Assembly (NCBI GenBank): GCA_026315105.1 | Contig: CM048745.1 | Coordinates: forward strand, 788,807,390 to 788,871,389 | Length of the DNA: 64,000 nucleotides | Direction of reading: 5' to 3' | From: Locusta migratoria | Lineage: Eukaryota; Arthropoda; Insecta; Orthoptera; Acrididae | Shown: in pieces, positions 33,582-44,150 of the stretch | Position numbering within the stretch: position 1 is the first letter of the stretch | Layout: each line of letters begins with the position of its first letter | Translations under genes and position numbers: made by a program | The notes under the pieces: model-generated | The model's database searches: none | Told to the model about the DNA's origin: nothing | The model's input: the letters and a program-made list of their open reading frames with translations, nothing else

Positions 33582-35350
33582 GTTTCTATCTCCAGTTTCC
33601 CGGTGTGGCTAACAAGCGCTCTCATTCTCATCCGATCTTGATATAACATTTGGTCTTTGACATCATCCCAGTTGAAACTGTTCTTCTGTATGTCTGATTT
33701 AACTGCCTCTATCCATAGTCTCCTTGGCCTTCCTCTTGGTCTTCTTCCTCCCACTTCCATTCTGAAGTATTTTTTAGCTGTTCTTGTGCTATCCATTCTC
33801 ATTATATGGCCATACCACTGCAGTCTTCGTTTTCCCAGGTTGTTTGCAATAGGGACCCTAATACCAGCTGTTTCCCTGTGTACCTCATTTCTGATCTTGT
33901 TTCTCCTGGTACTTTGATTCATAGTCCTGATAAACCTCATTTCTGTTTCTTGGATTCTGCTGTTATCCTTTTCTAACAATGTACATGTTTCCATGCCATA
34001 TATAAGGATTGGAGTGAAGTAAGTGTTATACGAAGTTAACTTTGCTGCCTGGGGTACTTTTTTTTTGTCCCAGAGTAGATTCCGAACTTGCATGTAGAAA
34101 TTTGATGCTTTTTGTGTTCTGTTGAGGATTTCTTGCCAGATGGTGTTGTCCTTGGAGAAAATACTTCCAAGGTACTGAAAGTGGGACACTTATTTAATTT
34201 TTGTTCCCTCCAAGTAGGTGTTTGAACTTGTTCCCTCTCTGTTTATGGTCATCTCAACCGTCTTGGTCTTGCTGATTTTCAGGTTAAATTCTTTAAATTT
34301 ATTGTTCCAGACAGTCAGGCTCTTCTGCATTTCTGTTTCTTTTTCTCCCCATATTACAACATCATCTGCAAATACCAGTGATCTCGACTCATTTGCAGTT
34401 TCCCTAATAGATTTTAGCTTTCTGTCCATTACAATAATAAACAAGAGTGGTGATAGAGCACTTCCCTGCTGGACTCCCCTCTTCGTCTCAAACCATTCAG
34501 AGTGACCATTTCTTATTTGGACACTACTATTGCAAGTTTGATACAGCATCTTTACTCTGTCAATCAGGTAACTGGGCACTTTTAGATCTTCCAGGCATTT
34601 CCATATTTTATTGTGAGGGACACTATCATATGCTTTCTCAAGGTCTAAGAACACCATCACTAAGTTCTTTCCATGTTCCCAGTATTTCTCTGCTAAAATT
34701 CTTACCGCAAAAATGAGGTCTATAGTACTTTGCCCGATTCTGAAGCCATGCTGTTCATCTTCTAATAAGGGTTCAACTATCTTTCTAAGCCTGGTTTCTA
34801 TAATTTTTTCCAGCAGCTTTAGGGTATGTGAAAGTAGGGTGATACCTCTTATAGTTTCCACACTTCTTTCGGTCTCCTTTTTTAAACAGTGAAATGATGA
34901 TTCTTTTTGTCCAGTCATCTGGAATTTTGTTGTTTGTCCAGATGACTGACAGAACTCTGTAGATCCATTGTAGGCCAGGTGTTCCGGCTGCCTTCATCAT
35001 ATCTGAGCTTAGCTCATCAAACCCTGAAGACTTTCCGTTTCACATATTTCTCGGAGCAGACTCAACTTCCAGCCAAGTTAATGGTTGTAGAACCTCTCGT
35101 GTTTCTTCAGCTGAACAATCACTATCATCACTGCTGTCAACATTCCCATTCAACAGCGACTTGAAATGGTTCCTCATTTCACTCCTAATTTCGGATTCTG
35201 TTCTCAACAGCTTCCCTTCCTCAGTTTCTAGCACAGTGATGTTAGCACGCTCATATCTTTTATCCTTGACTACTTTATATAGCAGTTTTTTATTGCCTTG
35301 ACAGTCTTCTTGTAATTTGGTGGTGAAGTCATCCCAATATGTATTTTCCT
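33552..35350 (-). mobile_element. LINE F inside the piggyBac-type element
   Basis: A minus-strand LINE, 5'-truncated in the linker (VLETEEGKLLRTESEIRSEM, 35040-35234), running through RT to the C-terminus and ending in an (ATC)n tract at 33551-33581 that represents the 3' tail. It lies wholly between the piggyBac-type termini, so it inserted after that element or arrived with it. Confidence 0.8.
33578..34918 (-). pseudogene. LINE F reverse transcriptase, near-intact with one in-frame stop
   Basis: Two abutting frames (34190-34918 and 33578-34189) are in the same register, separated by a single TAA at 34190-34192. Seen in order: RGITLLSHTLKLLEKIIETR, DEQHGFRIGQST, VMVFLDLEKAYDSVPHNKIW (first catalytic Asp), KRGVQQGSALSPLLFIIVMD, SLVFADDVVIWGEKE (catalytic pair), FQYLGSIFSKDNTIWQEI, and a C-terminus with RRLQWYGHIMRMDSTRTAKK and RRPRGRPRRLWIEAVKSDI. 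It ends in LEIET and a stop next to the (ATC)n tail. Upstream, 34785-35000 is frameshifted. All RT catalytic residues are present, so this is the youngest-looking LINE RT in the window. Confidence 0.85.
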
Positions 35351-35794
35351 TTATTGTTCAGCTGCTTCCGATAAAAGTATCTGGAAACATTGATGGTCCC
35401 ATTGTTTCCTGTCAACCTGTGATTATTGTGTGTTTGACCCAACCCGTTGCGTTGGCGTTCTGGCATTATCACCCGCTTGACTCGAAGCGACTGTTTTGCA
35501 TTCCGTTGTGGCGTGACCCTAGTCTTAGCATTCTGCCGTGAACTACAGAGGCTGCAAGTGTTCCGACAAATCTGTTTCTTCTTCTCTGAGTAAGTAAACG
35601 AACTTATTTGCAGATTTCATTTATATAATACTTTTTTATTTGGTCATGCAAACAAACTTGTTATGGAGTGTTGTTCAGAGATTTACTAACAGCCACATAT
35701 TGAGGAATGTTAGGGAGAGAATACAGTTTTTTCTAATAGACAAAAATACTGAAGTACCACAACATCAATGACTTCAAATGTTGGAGACCAGAAC

Positions 35795-35940
35795 TGGAAA
35801 AAAATGGGCAAGTAGAAGAGGTGTTACATCTGTCCAAGTGCAAACGACCATAAACATTCAACAGTGTACTAATTGTACAGAAACTATGCAAAGTACATTC
35901 CAAAGTTATCTGCACAAAATGCTTAGCAGACTGAAGTATG
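35795..35940 (+). pseudogene. piggyBac transposase Cys-rich C-terminal remnant
   Basis: Plus-strand frames show a basic segment (RTGKKWASRRG), then CTNC with TET, then, one frame over, CKVH and CTKC followed by a stop at about 35936. The order Cys-x2-Cys, Cys-x2-His, Cys-x2-Cys after a basic patch matches the cross-brace zinc-binding end of piggyBac transposases. At least one frameshift separates the pairs. Confidence 0.6.
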
Positions 35941-36203
35941 TTGATGGTTCAAAAAGCTTTGTATTTATTATTGGAAAACATTCTCTCATGTATTAGTTAA
36001 GTTTCCATTGTTACTCACTTTGTCATTAAATGTTGTCAAGTATATGCTGGGTTTATTCATTTATGTACAAACATCGTTCTTAAATTGTGACCTTTTTATT
36101 TTCTCAAATCTTGACGTGTACTCAGCTTAATTTGTGCCCGGGTCAAACTGACCCGACGCGACTACTTGCGCTACTTCTTGTCATGCGACTACTTAAGGGT
36201 TAA

Positions 36204-36446
36204 ATAATGAGGGTCTTGCAGATCTGTACACTGTGCACCCATTACTAGCCGAGATTGCCTGAAGGCTCTATAAAACTGGAGCAAAGAAGTCTTGTGTTTG
36301 CTACCCGTGAACTGTAAGCCATATTGTAATACCCTGTACTGTGAGGCACCGTGTTTTTGGGTCCTTAACATGTGGCAATTATGTATGTTTTGAACTGAAT
36401 ATGAGGGCCAAGAAACTTAACCATATTTTAATTTAAACGGAACAGG

Positions 36447-36505
<59 letters not shown>

Positions 36506-38060
36506 CTCAGCTGAAAATATAAAACCACTATTCCTCACCCATTCAACCAACCATCAAGGACTTAGTTGCAACTGTCGAGTTTTTACTGCAAGACTTGAAG
36601 CAGAAAAATCATCTACAAACAAAGATCTCTGGATAGGACATTTAATTACTGATGTATTGCAGCCAACAGCAATGGCGAATACAGTTACAGTTAAAACACT
36701 ATCCTGAGGGACACCATTCTCCTGTTCTAAGTGACCAGAAGCATTATTGACTATATTTGAAATAGCAGGGAGAAAGGAATGACTAAATAAAAGTGGAAAC
36801 ACATCCACTAAACCTACATTTGTGGAACTGCCTAAGGATAAGAGGCCTCCAAGTTGTATCGTAAACCATCTCTCTCTCATATATTATGTTGGCACGGAAA
36901 GCCTGCTGTATAGCCATCTCCAGGAAGGCCAGGTTATCAAATGTTAGGCACACTGAAAGTAACTAAGGAGCTTCCTGGATTTCAAGATCCAAACAAGTCA
37001 TTAGTTGACCATCCATTGAAAGCTCTTTCCCACACCGCTTGTGAGGGCAACTCTACAACGACTACTAGGGCTTAGGGCTTGTGAAATTTTCCCCAGGTTT
37101 TGAAAGAGGAATTTGCTTCATGTCATGCGGCAGGAAACTGACTCGACACTCACATGACATAGGTGCCGTAGGATAGTGTAATGTATCCTAATAATGACCA
37201 AGGCATGTGCCAACAGCTTTATTTAAAGCAGAATCAAGGTCACATAGTTGTACTCTTCATGAGCAGTGGCCCTGATGTCCAAATCACCCCTCTGTGGCCT
37301 TGGAAACCAGGATCCTGACTATTAGATCTAGTGACTGAGGTACTGGAGGCTGTTATAGACTGTGCAGTGTCTCATGGGCTGGTTTGGAGAGTGCCATTCC
37401 GAATCATAGCAGACACTGGACACCTTCCTCCTCTCCCAATTTTCCTCATGGTGGTCTTCCATATGTTGGTGCTTTTTGGGGAACAATTAATGGTATTCAG
37501 AAACTTGTCCTCGTTACAGAGCAGAAGTTGTCACTCCACCAAGCAATAGGTTGCCTTTAGCAAATGTCCCGAATACTGAGGGATGGATGTGACAGTGGCT
37601 TAGTGGACTATTTGGGAAATATGAGCCACTCACACTGTCATGAGGTTAAATTTCAGCAAGTTGGTCTACTGAACATCCAGTGTGATGGTTTCCTGTAGTG
37701 CACCACTCTGACAGACAGATGAATCCCAATTGAAAACTGATCACTTCCATGCAGGCCACTGACCATTTCCCTTGGGGGCAAGGATTGGAGAGGAAAGTGT
37801 GTGTGATTGATAACAGAGAAATTCCCTGTAGTAGACGAGTGTGCTATGACCTGTATTCAGTAAACACACATAGAACAATGGAAGCCTCGGATACATGCAG
37901 TTACAGAGCCCGAAGTAAATTGTGTGCATTCAACTACCACAGAGGATGAATGGGTGGTGGGGCTGAGTAAGAAGGTCAAAGAGAGCCTCTTCATAAAGTG
38001 CATCATGTGGGGGTGCAGGAAACTGCGTATAAGGTCAATCATTAATGCAACTGCACTGTC
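36204..38060 (-). pseudogene. I/R1-like LINE, 5' part: endonuclease end and RT
   Basis: On the minus strand, about 37700-38000 reads as the end of an endonuclease (LPPRGNGQWPAWK region), and 36554-36950 contains NLAFLEMAIQQAFRANII, ENGVPQDSVLTVTVFAIAV and the catalytic SLFVDDFSASS. Beyond the (AC)n tract, 36205-36400 gives KFLGLIF and LQAISASNGCTVYRSARPSLF, after which the frame continues at 33450. Frames are heavily broken. The NGVPQG motif is altered (Gly to Asp). Confidence 0.7.
36448..36503. repeat. (AC)n microsatellite
   Basis: Uninterrupted AC dinucleotides within the I-like LINE. Confidence 0.95.
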
Positions 38061-38076
38061 ACTGCATTGCTAGTCC

Positions 38077-38301
38077 ACCTCCGTAGTCCAGTGGACAGTG
38101 TAGTAGATTGCCACGCACATGACCCGCGGTTTGACTCCCGGTTGGATCGGAGATTTTCTCCACTTGGGGGCTGTGTGTTGTGATTATCATTTCATCATCA
38201 CCAACGCACAAGTCGCCCATATGGTGTCACCTAAAGACTTACACCAGGCAGGCCAAACACGACTCCAGCTGAGGTCTAATGGGAAAAAAAAAAAAAAAAA
38301 G
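38077..38301 (+). mobile_element. tRNA-derived SINE (family 2), plus strand
   Basis: The head 'gtagtccagtggacagtg' and the B-box-like 'GGTTTGACTCCC' resemble a tRNA with pol III boxes. A body of about 150 bp follows and ends in an A run at 38283-38301. It is unlike family 1. It sits at the 5' edge of the minus-strand I-like LINE. Confidence 0.6.
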
Positions 38302-38869
38302 CCACATGTCATCATCATTACTTGCAGGTCTGTTATTAGGGACAAGCGAGGAGTGGTATATAGTGTTGATGAAAATAGCCACTCCACCTTCAGGTCTCTC
38401 TTCAGTAACGTTCTCCTGTGGGGAACATATTCATGTAACTCAGGCGTTAGAGATTGTTTGAAGTTAGTCTCTTGGAGACAGATGCGCATAGTTCGACCCT
38501 GAGACAGCAGAGAGGGGGGAGTGAGGGGGAGGGGGGAGTGAGGGGGAGGGGGGGACCAACATCTCTAGTAACATAAATGTGGCCTATCTTATTTGTACCA
38601 GTCTATGGTGCAGTGATCATTGTTACAATGAATTGCAAGTCTATCCTCATAATACTGATGAACAACAGAAAATTCAGAAATCAAAAGAGATCAAGCAATT
38701 TACAGAAAAAAGGAATTAGTGTTTGGATTACTGGAAGAACTTGTTTGAAGAAAACAGGTAATGTGTTCATTATAACTGCTCAACAATTGCTGTACACATT
38801 TCTAAATTACATAACATGTAGTCATACAATCAAAAAATTTCAATTCTATCAAAAATTTGGATAAAGCAG
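38302..38869. other. Unassigned; G-rich tandem repeat inside
   Basis: Around 38513-38553 a GGGGAGTGAGGGGGA unit repeats two to three times. No convincing coding sequence. Confidence 0.4.
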
Positions 38870-39362
38870 GAGGTAACAACAGAAGTAGACAGTTCCTGTG
38901 AGACTAACTGGTTATTTTTATAGACCACCTGACTCTCACGATTTGACTGAAAAAATGTTCAAATAAAGCTAAGAGCAAATTTCGAAAACATACCCAAAGC
39001 ATAAAGTTTTCATTGGTGGCAACTTTAATTAAACCTCCGTATTTTGGAAAAATAAATGTTCAAAATTGGAAGCAAACATAAAATGTCATCCAAAATAGTA
39101 ATGAATGCATTACCTTCATGAACACACTAGAACAAACAGTAAATGGTTGTGAAGGATTAGTGAACAGAGATTTGTCATACCTAGACCAAATGTTGAAATT
39201 CCCAAATCCACCAAAATTAAGAGAAAGACGAACATTGAGCTGCCGACAAACGCAAATAAAAGACACGCAAACACACACGCACAATTCTAAATTAACATTT
39301 CTTCCGTTGTTGTTAAATTTGAGAGAAAAATATATTTATTAAAAAAAGAAAAAGGAGGGGGG

Positions 39363-39449
<87 letters not shown>

Positions 39450-39670
39450 ATTCATGCTTTCCTCAGTGAGAATCTCCAGTCTTTCACAACTAAGGATGCG
39501 AGTGTAGCTGAAATGTGGATTACATTCAAAGAAATAATATTGACAGCTATTGAGAGACTTATAGCAAATAAATTAACAAAAGATGGGCCTGACCTCTCTA
39601 TGGTACATGAAACAAGTTATATCATTCTTGCAAAAATAATGAAAAAAACTTGCCAAATTTAAACACACAC
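38870..39670 (+). pseudogene. LINE endonuclease end and linker, degraded
   Basis: The plus strand reads FYRPPDSHDLTEKMF and VFIGGNFN (normally GGDFN, with a catalytic Asp and Asn), then after the (GA)n tract AEMWITFKEIILTAIERLIAN. This pattern is usual in CR1/Jockey-type LINEs between endonuclease and RT. The GA expansion (39365-39445) interrupts it. No RT follows. Confidence 0.5.
39365..39445. repeat. (GA)n microsatellite
   Basis: About 80 bp of GA dinucleotides. Confidence 0.95.
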
Positions 39671-40299
39671 AAAGTTCCCAAGACCGGCAACCTTTCACTG
39701 AAACTCAGAATTTAGCTCCAAGTTCAATGTGAGAAGCTTATAATAATTTTCACAATGTAACCCTGTTATGTAACTTTACAGAAAATCTAAAGAAATTCTA
39801 GTCAAAAGCAAAGTATAGTAGTGGCAAAACACAATCAATAACTTCACCATGTGATAGCCATTGTAATTCTAAAAGTTGAAAGCTGTGCTAAAGCTGAATT
39901 GCTAAGCAAAGCTTTGTTGTTGGAAATTTCACGGAGACTAGCTTGCGAGGTCATCAATCCCCTCTTCCTAGCTAATACGTCATAGGAAAAGGCTTAAAAA
40001 AAAAAAAAAAAAAAAAAAATCTGGCACTCAACACCCAGAGCGGAGAACACAAGGCATAAAGTGACAATGAACATTACACTGACAACACAAAAGGAAAAAC
40101 CACAAGAGGAATAATAGAGCAAGTGGTTAACTGACCTAAAGCGTAACAGAAGAATATCATGGCTGGCTGACCACAAGAATAATAAAGGATGAAACAACCA
40201 CACTACACACACTAACAATAATTAGTTAAAAAAAGTGACATGCATAATAAATGTGGCAAAAGATTAAAGTTGCTGGGGGAGGGCAAGAGATCAGGCTAA

Positions 40300-41616
40300 G
40301 ACCGGTATTACACTTTAAAAGATCTTTGACAAAGATCTTTGTCAAAGATTTTATCCAACATCTTTGACGAAACTACTTCAAAGGAGCACATTACACTAGC
40401 GTAAAATATTTCGTCATAGTTGCTCAGAATAAGACTCCAAAATAGTAAAGCGTCTGTATTATAGTACGTAATATAATGTTGCTCGGGAGTGCATTTATTG
40501 GAAAGAACGAAAAATGGAAACAATTTTAGGTAAAACCGTGAATAACAAGAGGAAAATACAAAAACTGCTCGCACAAATGTACTTCACGAGCTACCCTGCT
40601 GGGAAATAATAACCTAAATTGTTTAAGAACGTGTGACCAAATATTTTAATTCGCCCACATATTTATAATACTTCACCATAATCGATGTTTCAGGAAGCCT
40701 TAAAGCTGTGTCAATGGGTAAATAATGAAACACTGAAATAATTTAACGTGTGTCATGCTAAACATAACTTCGTTAGACACTTTATCAAAATTAAGAAGAG
40801 AGAATATTTTCGTAGTTCTTTCATATTATGCTTCATTGAGGATTATGCGCTGCAAAAGACATTTTTATAGTTTACTGCAGTCTGACATTTGTTTTGCCTG
40901 ATTTCCCGAAACATAAAATATCCATATAAATACCTGGACTTGTGGTTAAACGTCGAAAAGCATCGTGCAAAGCAAGAAAAAATATGGAGCTAACTAGTGC
41001 AGTACCTCATTACGCAAATCCTGAATCCCTTTCCACTAAAGATCCTCCCATTTATATCCACATACAAAATCTATTCCAGCAGGCAGTAAAATACATGAAT
41101 CCTACAGTGTAGGCCTAAGATCTCACGTATTATTCCAGACATAAGTGAACAAAGATGTAAATCACTTTAGGAGGAATTACGAGGTTAGGTTAGAGTACAA
41201 ATAAAAACATTTATTTCACTTATTCATCTCCAAATATCCTTTGATCCATATAATTTCTTCCCTATCATCAACCTCAGTGAGCCACTTTGAATACAACTGA
41301 CAGCAGTAGCTTTTTCTTTATATGATTCTAACCCTACATTTTAGTAAATGTGCTTTGTACTAATAAATATTCCGCACACTTCTAACTTTGAAATGATCAC
41401 TGTGGCAGTAGCGACACAACAAATACACTTTTACGTTAATTTGTAGGTTAAAAGGCGTCAAAGCAAGGAAAGACGCATGTATACAATGGCGAACTTTTAT
41501 AAAAGCTAGGCTCTCTCGCTAACTTAAAATAAATCTTTCATAAATATGACCCATTACACTGTCAATGATTTGACCAAAGAACTTTGTCAAAGATCTTTTA
41601 CAGTGTAATACTCGCC
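40300..41616. mobile_element. Non-autonomous TIR element with TAA duplication (Harbinger-like?)
   Basis: The left end is GACCGGTATTACACTTTAAA and the right end complement is GGCGAGTATTACACTGTAAA; both continue AAGATCTTTGACAAAG. TAA flanks both sides (40297-40299 and 41617-41619). A 3 bp TWA duplication would suit PIF/Harbinger, but no transposase is recognised; the minus ORF 40308-40574 has no identifiable domain. A perfect 28 bp palindrome sits just inside the left end (40322-40349). Confidence 0.65.
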
Positions 41617-42214
41617 TAAGGAACCTAGCAATGAATAGAATGATAAAAACCAGCTGTGGAATAAAATATAAAACACAGTCAGCAACAAAGGCATTGTCTC
41701 CAAGAATCCCCCCCCCCCCCCTCAATCCAACAGGATGTGGACAATGTCAAGAAAGTGCCATAATAGCACTGTGGCGGGTCCTCTTCATGAAGAAGGTGGC
41801 CACATGTCATCCAAGTGTGACCAACTCAAAAGTGACAAAGGACAACTGACTCCCTACAAGAGGCCCTAAGTGACGACTTCCATGTGGCCGTATAGAGCTT
41901 GGCCAAAAGAAGCTTGTTTGGTGCAGTCGAGTCAGTACATTCAGAACGCCAAAGCCCATGGACCTTGCTGTGCAACTGCAATTGGAAATACCTATATTGG
42001 ACACAAATTTCCAGAGGCCATGAGGTAGTGACCTGCTAGGCCAGCCGATCTACAACTTTGTTCTCCGAGATGTCAATGTTGCCTGGGATCCAAACGAAGA
42101 CCACAGAACATCCAGACATGCCAAGAGTGAAGACAGAGTCTTGAATAGATGTTAGGGAAAGCACTGCTCAAGAGCTTGCAAGACAATCAGAGAGTCACTA
42201 CAGACCTGAGACAA

Positions 42215-42405
42215 TTTTCTCGTCAAAAACTAATAACTATGTCATTCTTCTACCTTTAGGTGAAAAATTGAAGCAAATGCAGCACAAAATATATTAATAA
42301 AGTCCTTGAAGATGGAGTTCTAGCCCCGAAACGCATCGGACAATAAAAATATTGTGTCTGAAGATGGCTTATTATTACCATAATATATCCATAACGTATT
42401 AGGTA
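42215..42405 (+). repeat. Insertion with GAAAC stem-loop motif in RNase H
   Basis: The RNase H frame breaks near 42405 (ALEHLPACPRK) and resumes near 42215 (the DSL box). The intervening ~190 bp is non-coding and includes 'cttgaagatggagtt...gccccGAAACGC' (42305-42333) followed by 'aataaaaat' and a second 'ctgaagatgg'. No target duplication was fixed. Confidence 0.5.
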
Positions 42406-43739
42406 CTTCCTGGGGCAGGCTGGGAGATGTTCAAGAGTTCAAGAAATAGCAACCAGCTTCACGGTAAAAATGTTACTCCCACAAGACAAGGAATGCTGTT
42501 TGACATGCTCAGCATGCACACAGGCATACCTGCCATGGCCATCAACCAGAAAACTGTCTGTGTAAACAACTTCTACACCATGGAATGAATCAAGAAGTCT
42601 CTGGATCTGACAATGGATATTCAATGGTGAAACAGGCTTTCAAATCACAGGGCAAGTCTAACCTAAGCTGCAAGTGAGGAATGGACCAAGGACGGGTACA
42701 GGAAGGGTAGTGAAAAGTGAGAGAGATGGGATTGGACTTAAGCGACGAAAGAAGAGTATGTAAATGGACTGCAATCAGCAGTTGGGAAAAGAAGCTTTTT
42801 ATTTGGATGGTGAGGCGAGGTATGGACATGAGCAATGAACAAGGCAACAGCTGTTGCCAGAGGAACCACAGCTTTAACCAGGAGGTCTGTCACTGGATTC
42901 ATGCAAAAAGTTCCAATCACTAAATGGATGTATCTATGGAGGACTGGGTCCGACACTGAAGGCACTGCTGAATTGTACACCAAGCTCCTGTAGTCTAGGC
43001 TTGACTGAATATAGGGCCTTTAAGAGCTGCAGGAGTGTTGGCATGTGCAACTCCTCAAACAGTGTGACTGAGGCAGCAAAGAATTTCAGATATTGGCAGC
43101 ATTTTTGCTTCAGTTGATGAAGGTGTGGCACACAAGTGAGCCAGGCATCGAAGAGCAAGCCTAGAAAGTGATGTGTCTCCTCGATGCGAAGTAGTTTGTC
43201 AGCCAGGTATAGATCTAGTCCAGGTGAACTACCGAATGGTGAGAGAAGCGATTACTCAGGTTTTCAATGCTGAAAACTGGGAATTGTAACGGGACCATCA
43301 TGGTGACAAATTACGTGGTAATTCAAACAGAAAAGACTGTAATGGGACCATCATTGTGTTACTACCCTGATGGATCAATTGAAGAAATAAATCAAGATGA
43401 GTGTTTTTTTTAAAGTAATGCACAAAACCTTCGACTTCATACTACACTCCTGGCAACAAACAATGAGTATTTTTCGAAATTAATATATACATTACTTGAT
43501 ACCAAAAATACTATCAGAATGCATACATTGTTTTAAATGTAATTTCTGAATGATAACATATTATGAAATAGGTAGGAGTCACATTATATATGATGGAAAA
43601 GAGCTGGTATATGTTTCTGTGAGACAATGTGGATTTATAAGTTTTATGTATCAGGTATCAATAACTTAACTTCTTTGCTTTCTACAGTATGTCAGCCTAG
43701 GTGTACTTGTGTCTGTGTGAATGTGTGGGCATGTGTGCA

Positions 43740-43889
43740 TTTGTTTACCCTCCATTTTTCCCCCCAAGGTAAGTCTTTCCTCTCCCGGGATTGGAATGGC
43801 TCCTTACCCCCTTCCTTAAAACCCTCATCATTTCCTTCTCCCTCTCGTTCCCTACTGCCTGAAGACGCAACTGGGTTGCGAAAGCTTGC

Positions 43890-43939
<50 letters not shown>

Positions 43940-43950
43940 TCATTTATTTA
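43740..43950 (+). repeat. Penelope-like terminal/UTR segment with stem-loop and (GT)n
   Basis: The run 'ggtaagtctttcc' then 'cccgggattggaatgg' then a C/T-rich tract, then CTGAAGA with stem CGCAAC/GTTGCG and GAAAGC (43859-43885), then (GT)n to 43938. I recognise this order from Penelope-like element ends in grasshoppers (memory). The (GT)n tract is 43893-43938. Confidence 0.5.
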
Positions 43951-44150
43951 CTTGTGATGCTGTCACACCTGTGCTCCTTCGCCTGGTGAGTAATCTTCGT
44001 CTATTTTTTATATTTTATTTTTCCTGCTAGGAATTTTTCGTCTTAATATTCGTATAATAAAAATATATTGATGGGAAAGAAAGCACAACTGAAGATCAAC
44101 AAAACATCATAACCAGCCAGGCACATAGTGGTAATCATTGAAGAAAAACA

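Larger units (their letters stand above)
33455..36199 (+). mobile_element. piggyBac-type DNA transposon, defective, carrying a LINE
   Basis: TTAA flanks it at 33451-33454 and 36200-36203. The right terminus complement starts CCCTTAAGTAGTCGC and continues to GTCGGGTCAGTTTGACCCG; the left terminus starts GCCTTAAGTAGTTGCG followed by TTGGATCAAAATGACCCG. The Cys-rich C-terminal region of a piggyBac transposase is recognisable at 35795-35940; most of the transposase is missing or replaced by LINE F (33552-35350). Its insertion point splits the reading frame of the I-like LINE, which rejoins across one TTAA. Confidence 0.8.
39905..43300 (-). mobile_element. Second I/R1-like LINE (RT end, RNase H, tail), with insertions
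   Basis: On the minus strand 42934-43158 reads the RT end (LFDAWLTCVPHLHQLKQKCC), and 42439-42624 the start of RNase H (VEVVYTDSFLVDGHGRYA, then KQHSLSCGSNIFTVKLVAIS, where Leu precedes the usual Glu position). After an insertion at 42215-42405 the domain ends with SVVFVWIPGNIDISENKVVD (about 42060-42130). Tail sequence continues to about 41640. A MITE occupies 40300-41616. The 39905-40299 segment, with an A/T run at 39996-40019, looks like the LINE 3' UTR; that link is inference. Confidence 0.65.

Noticed and set aside
43692..43943. Minus ORF starting with a His-Thr repeat
   Set aside because: Translation of the (GT)n tract; no protein feature.
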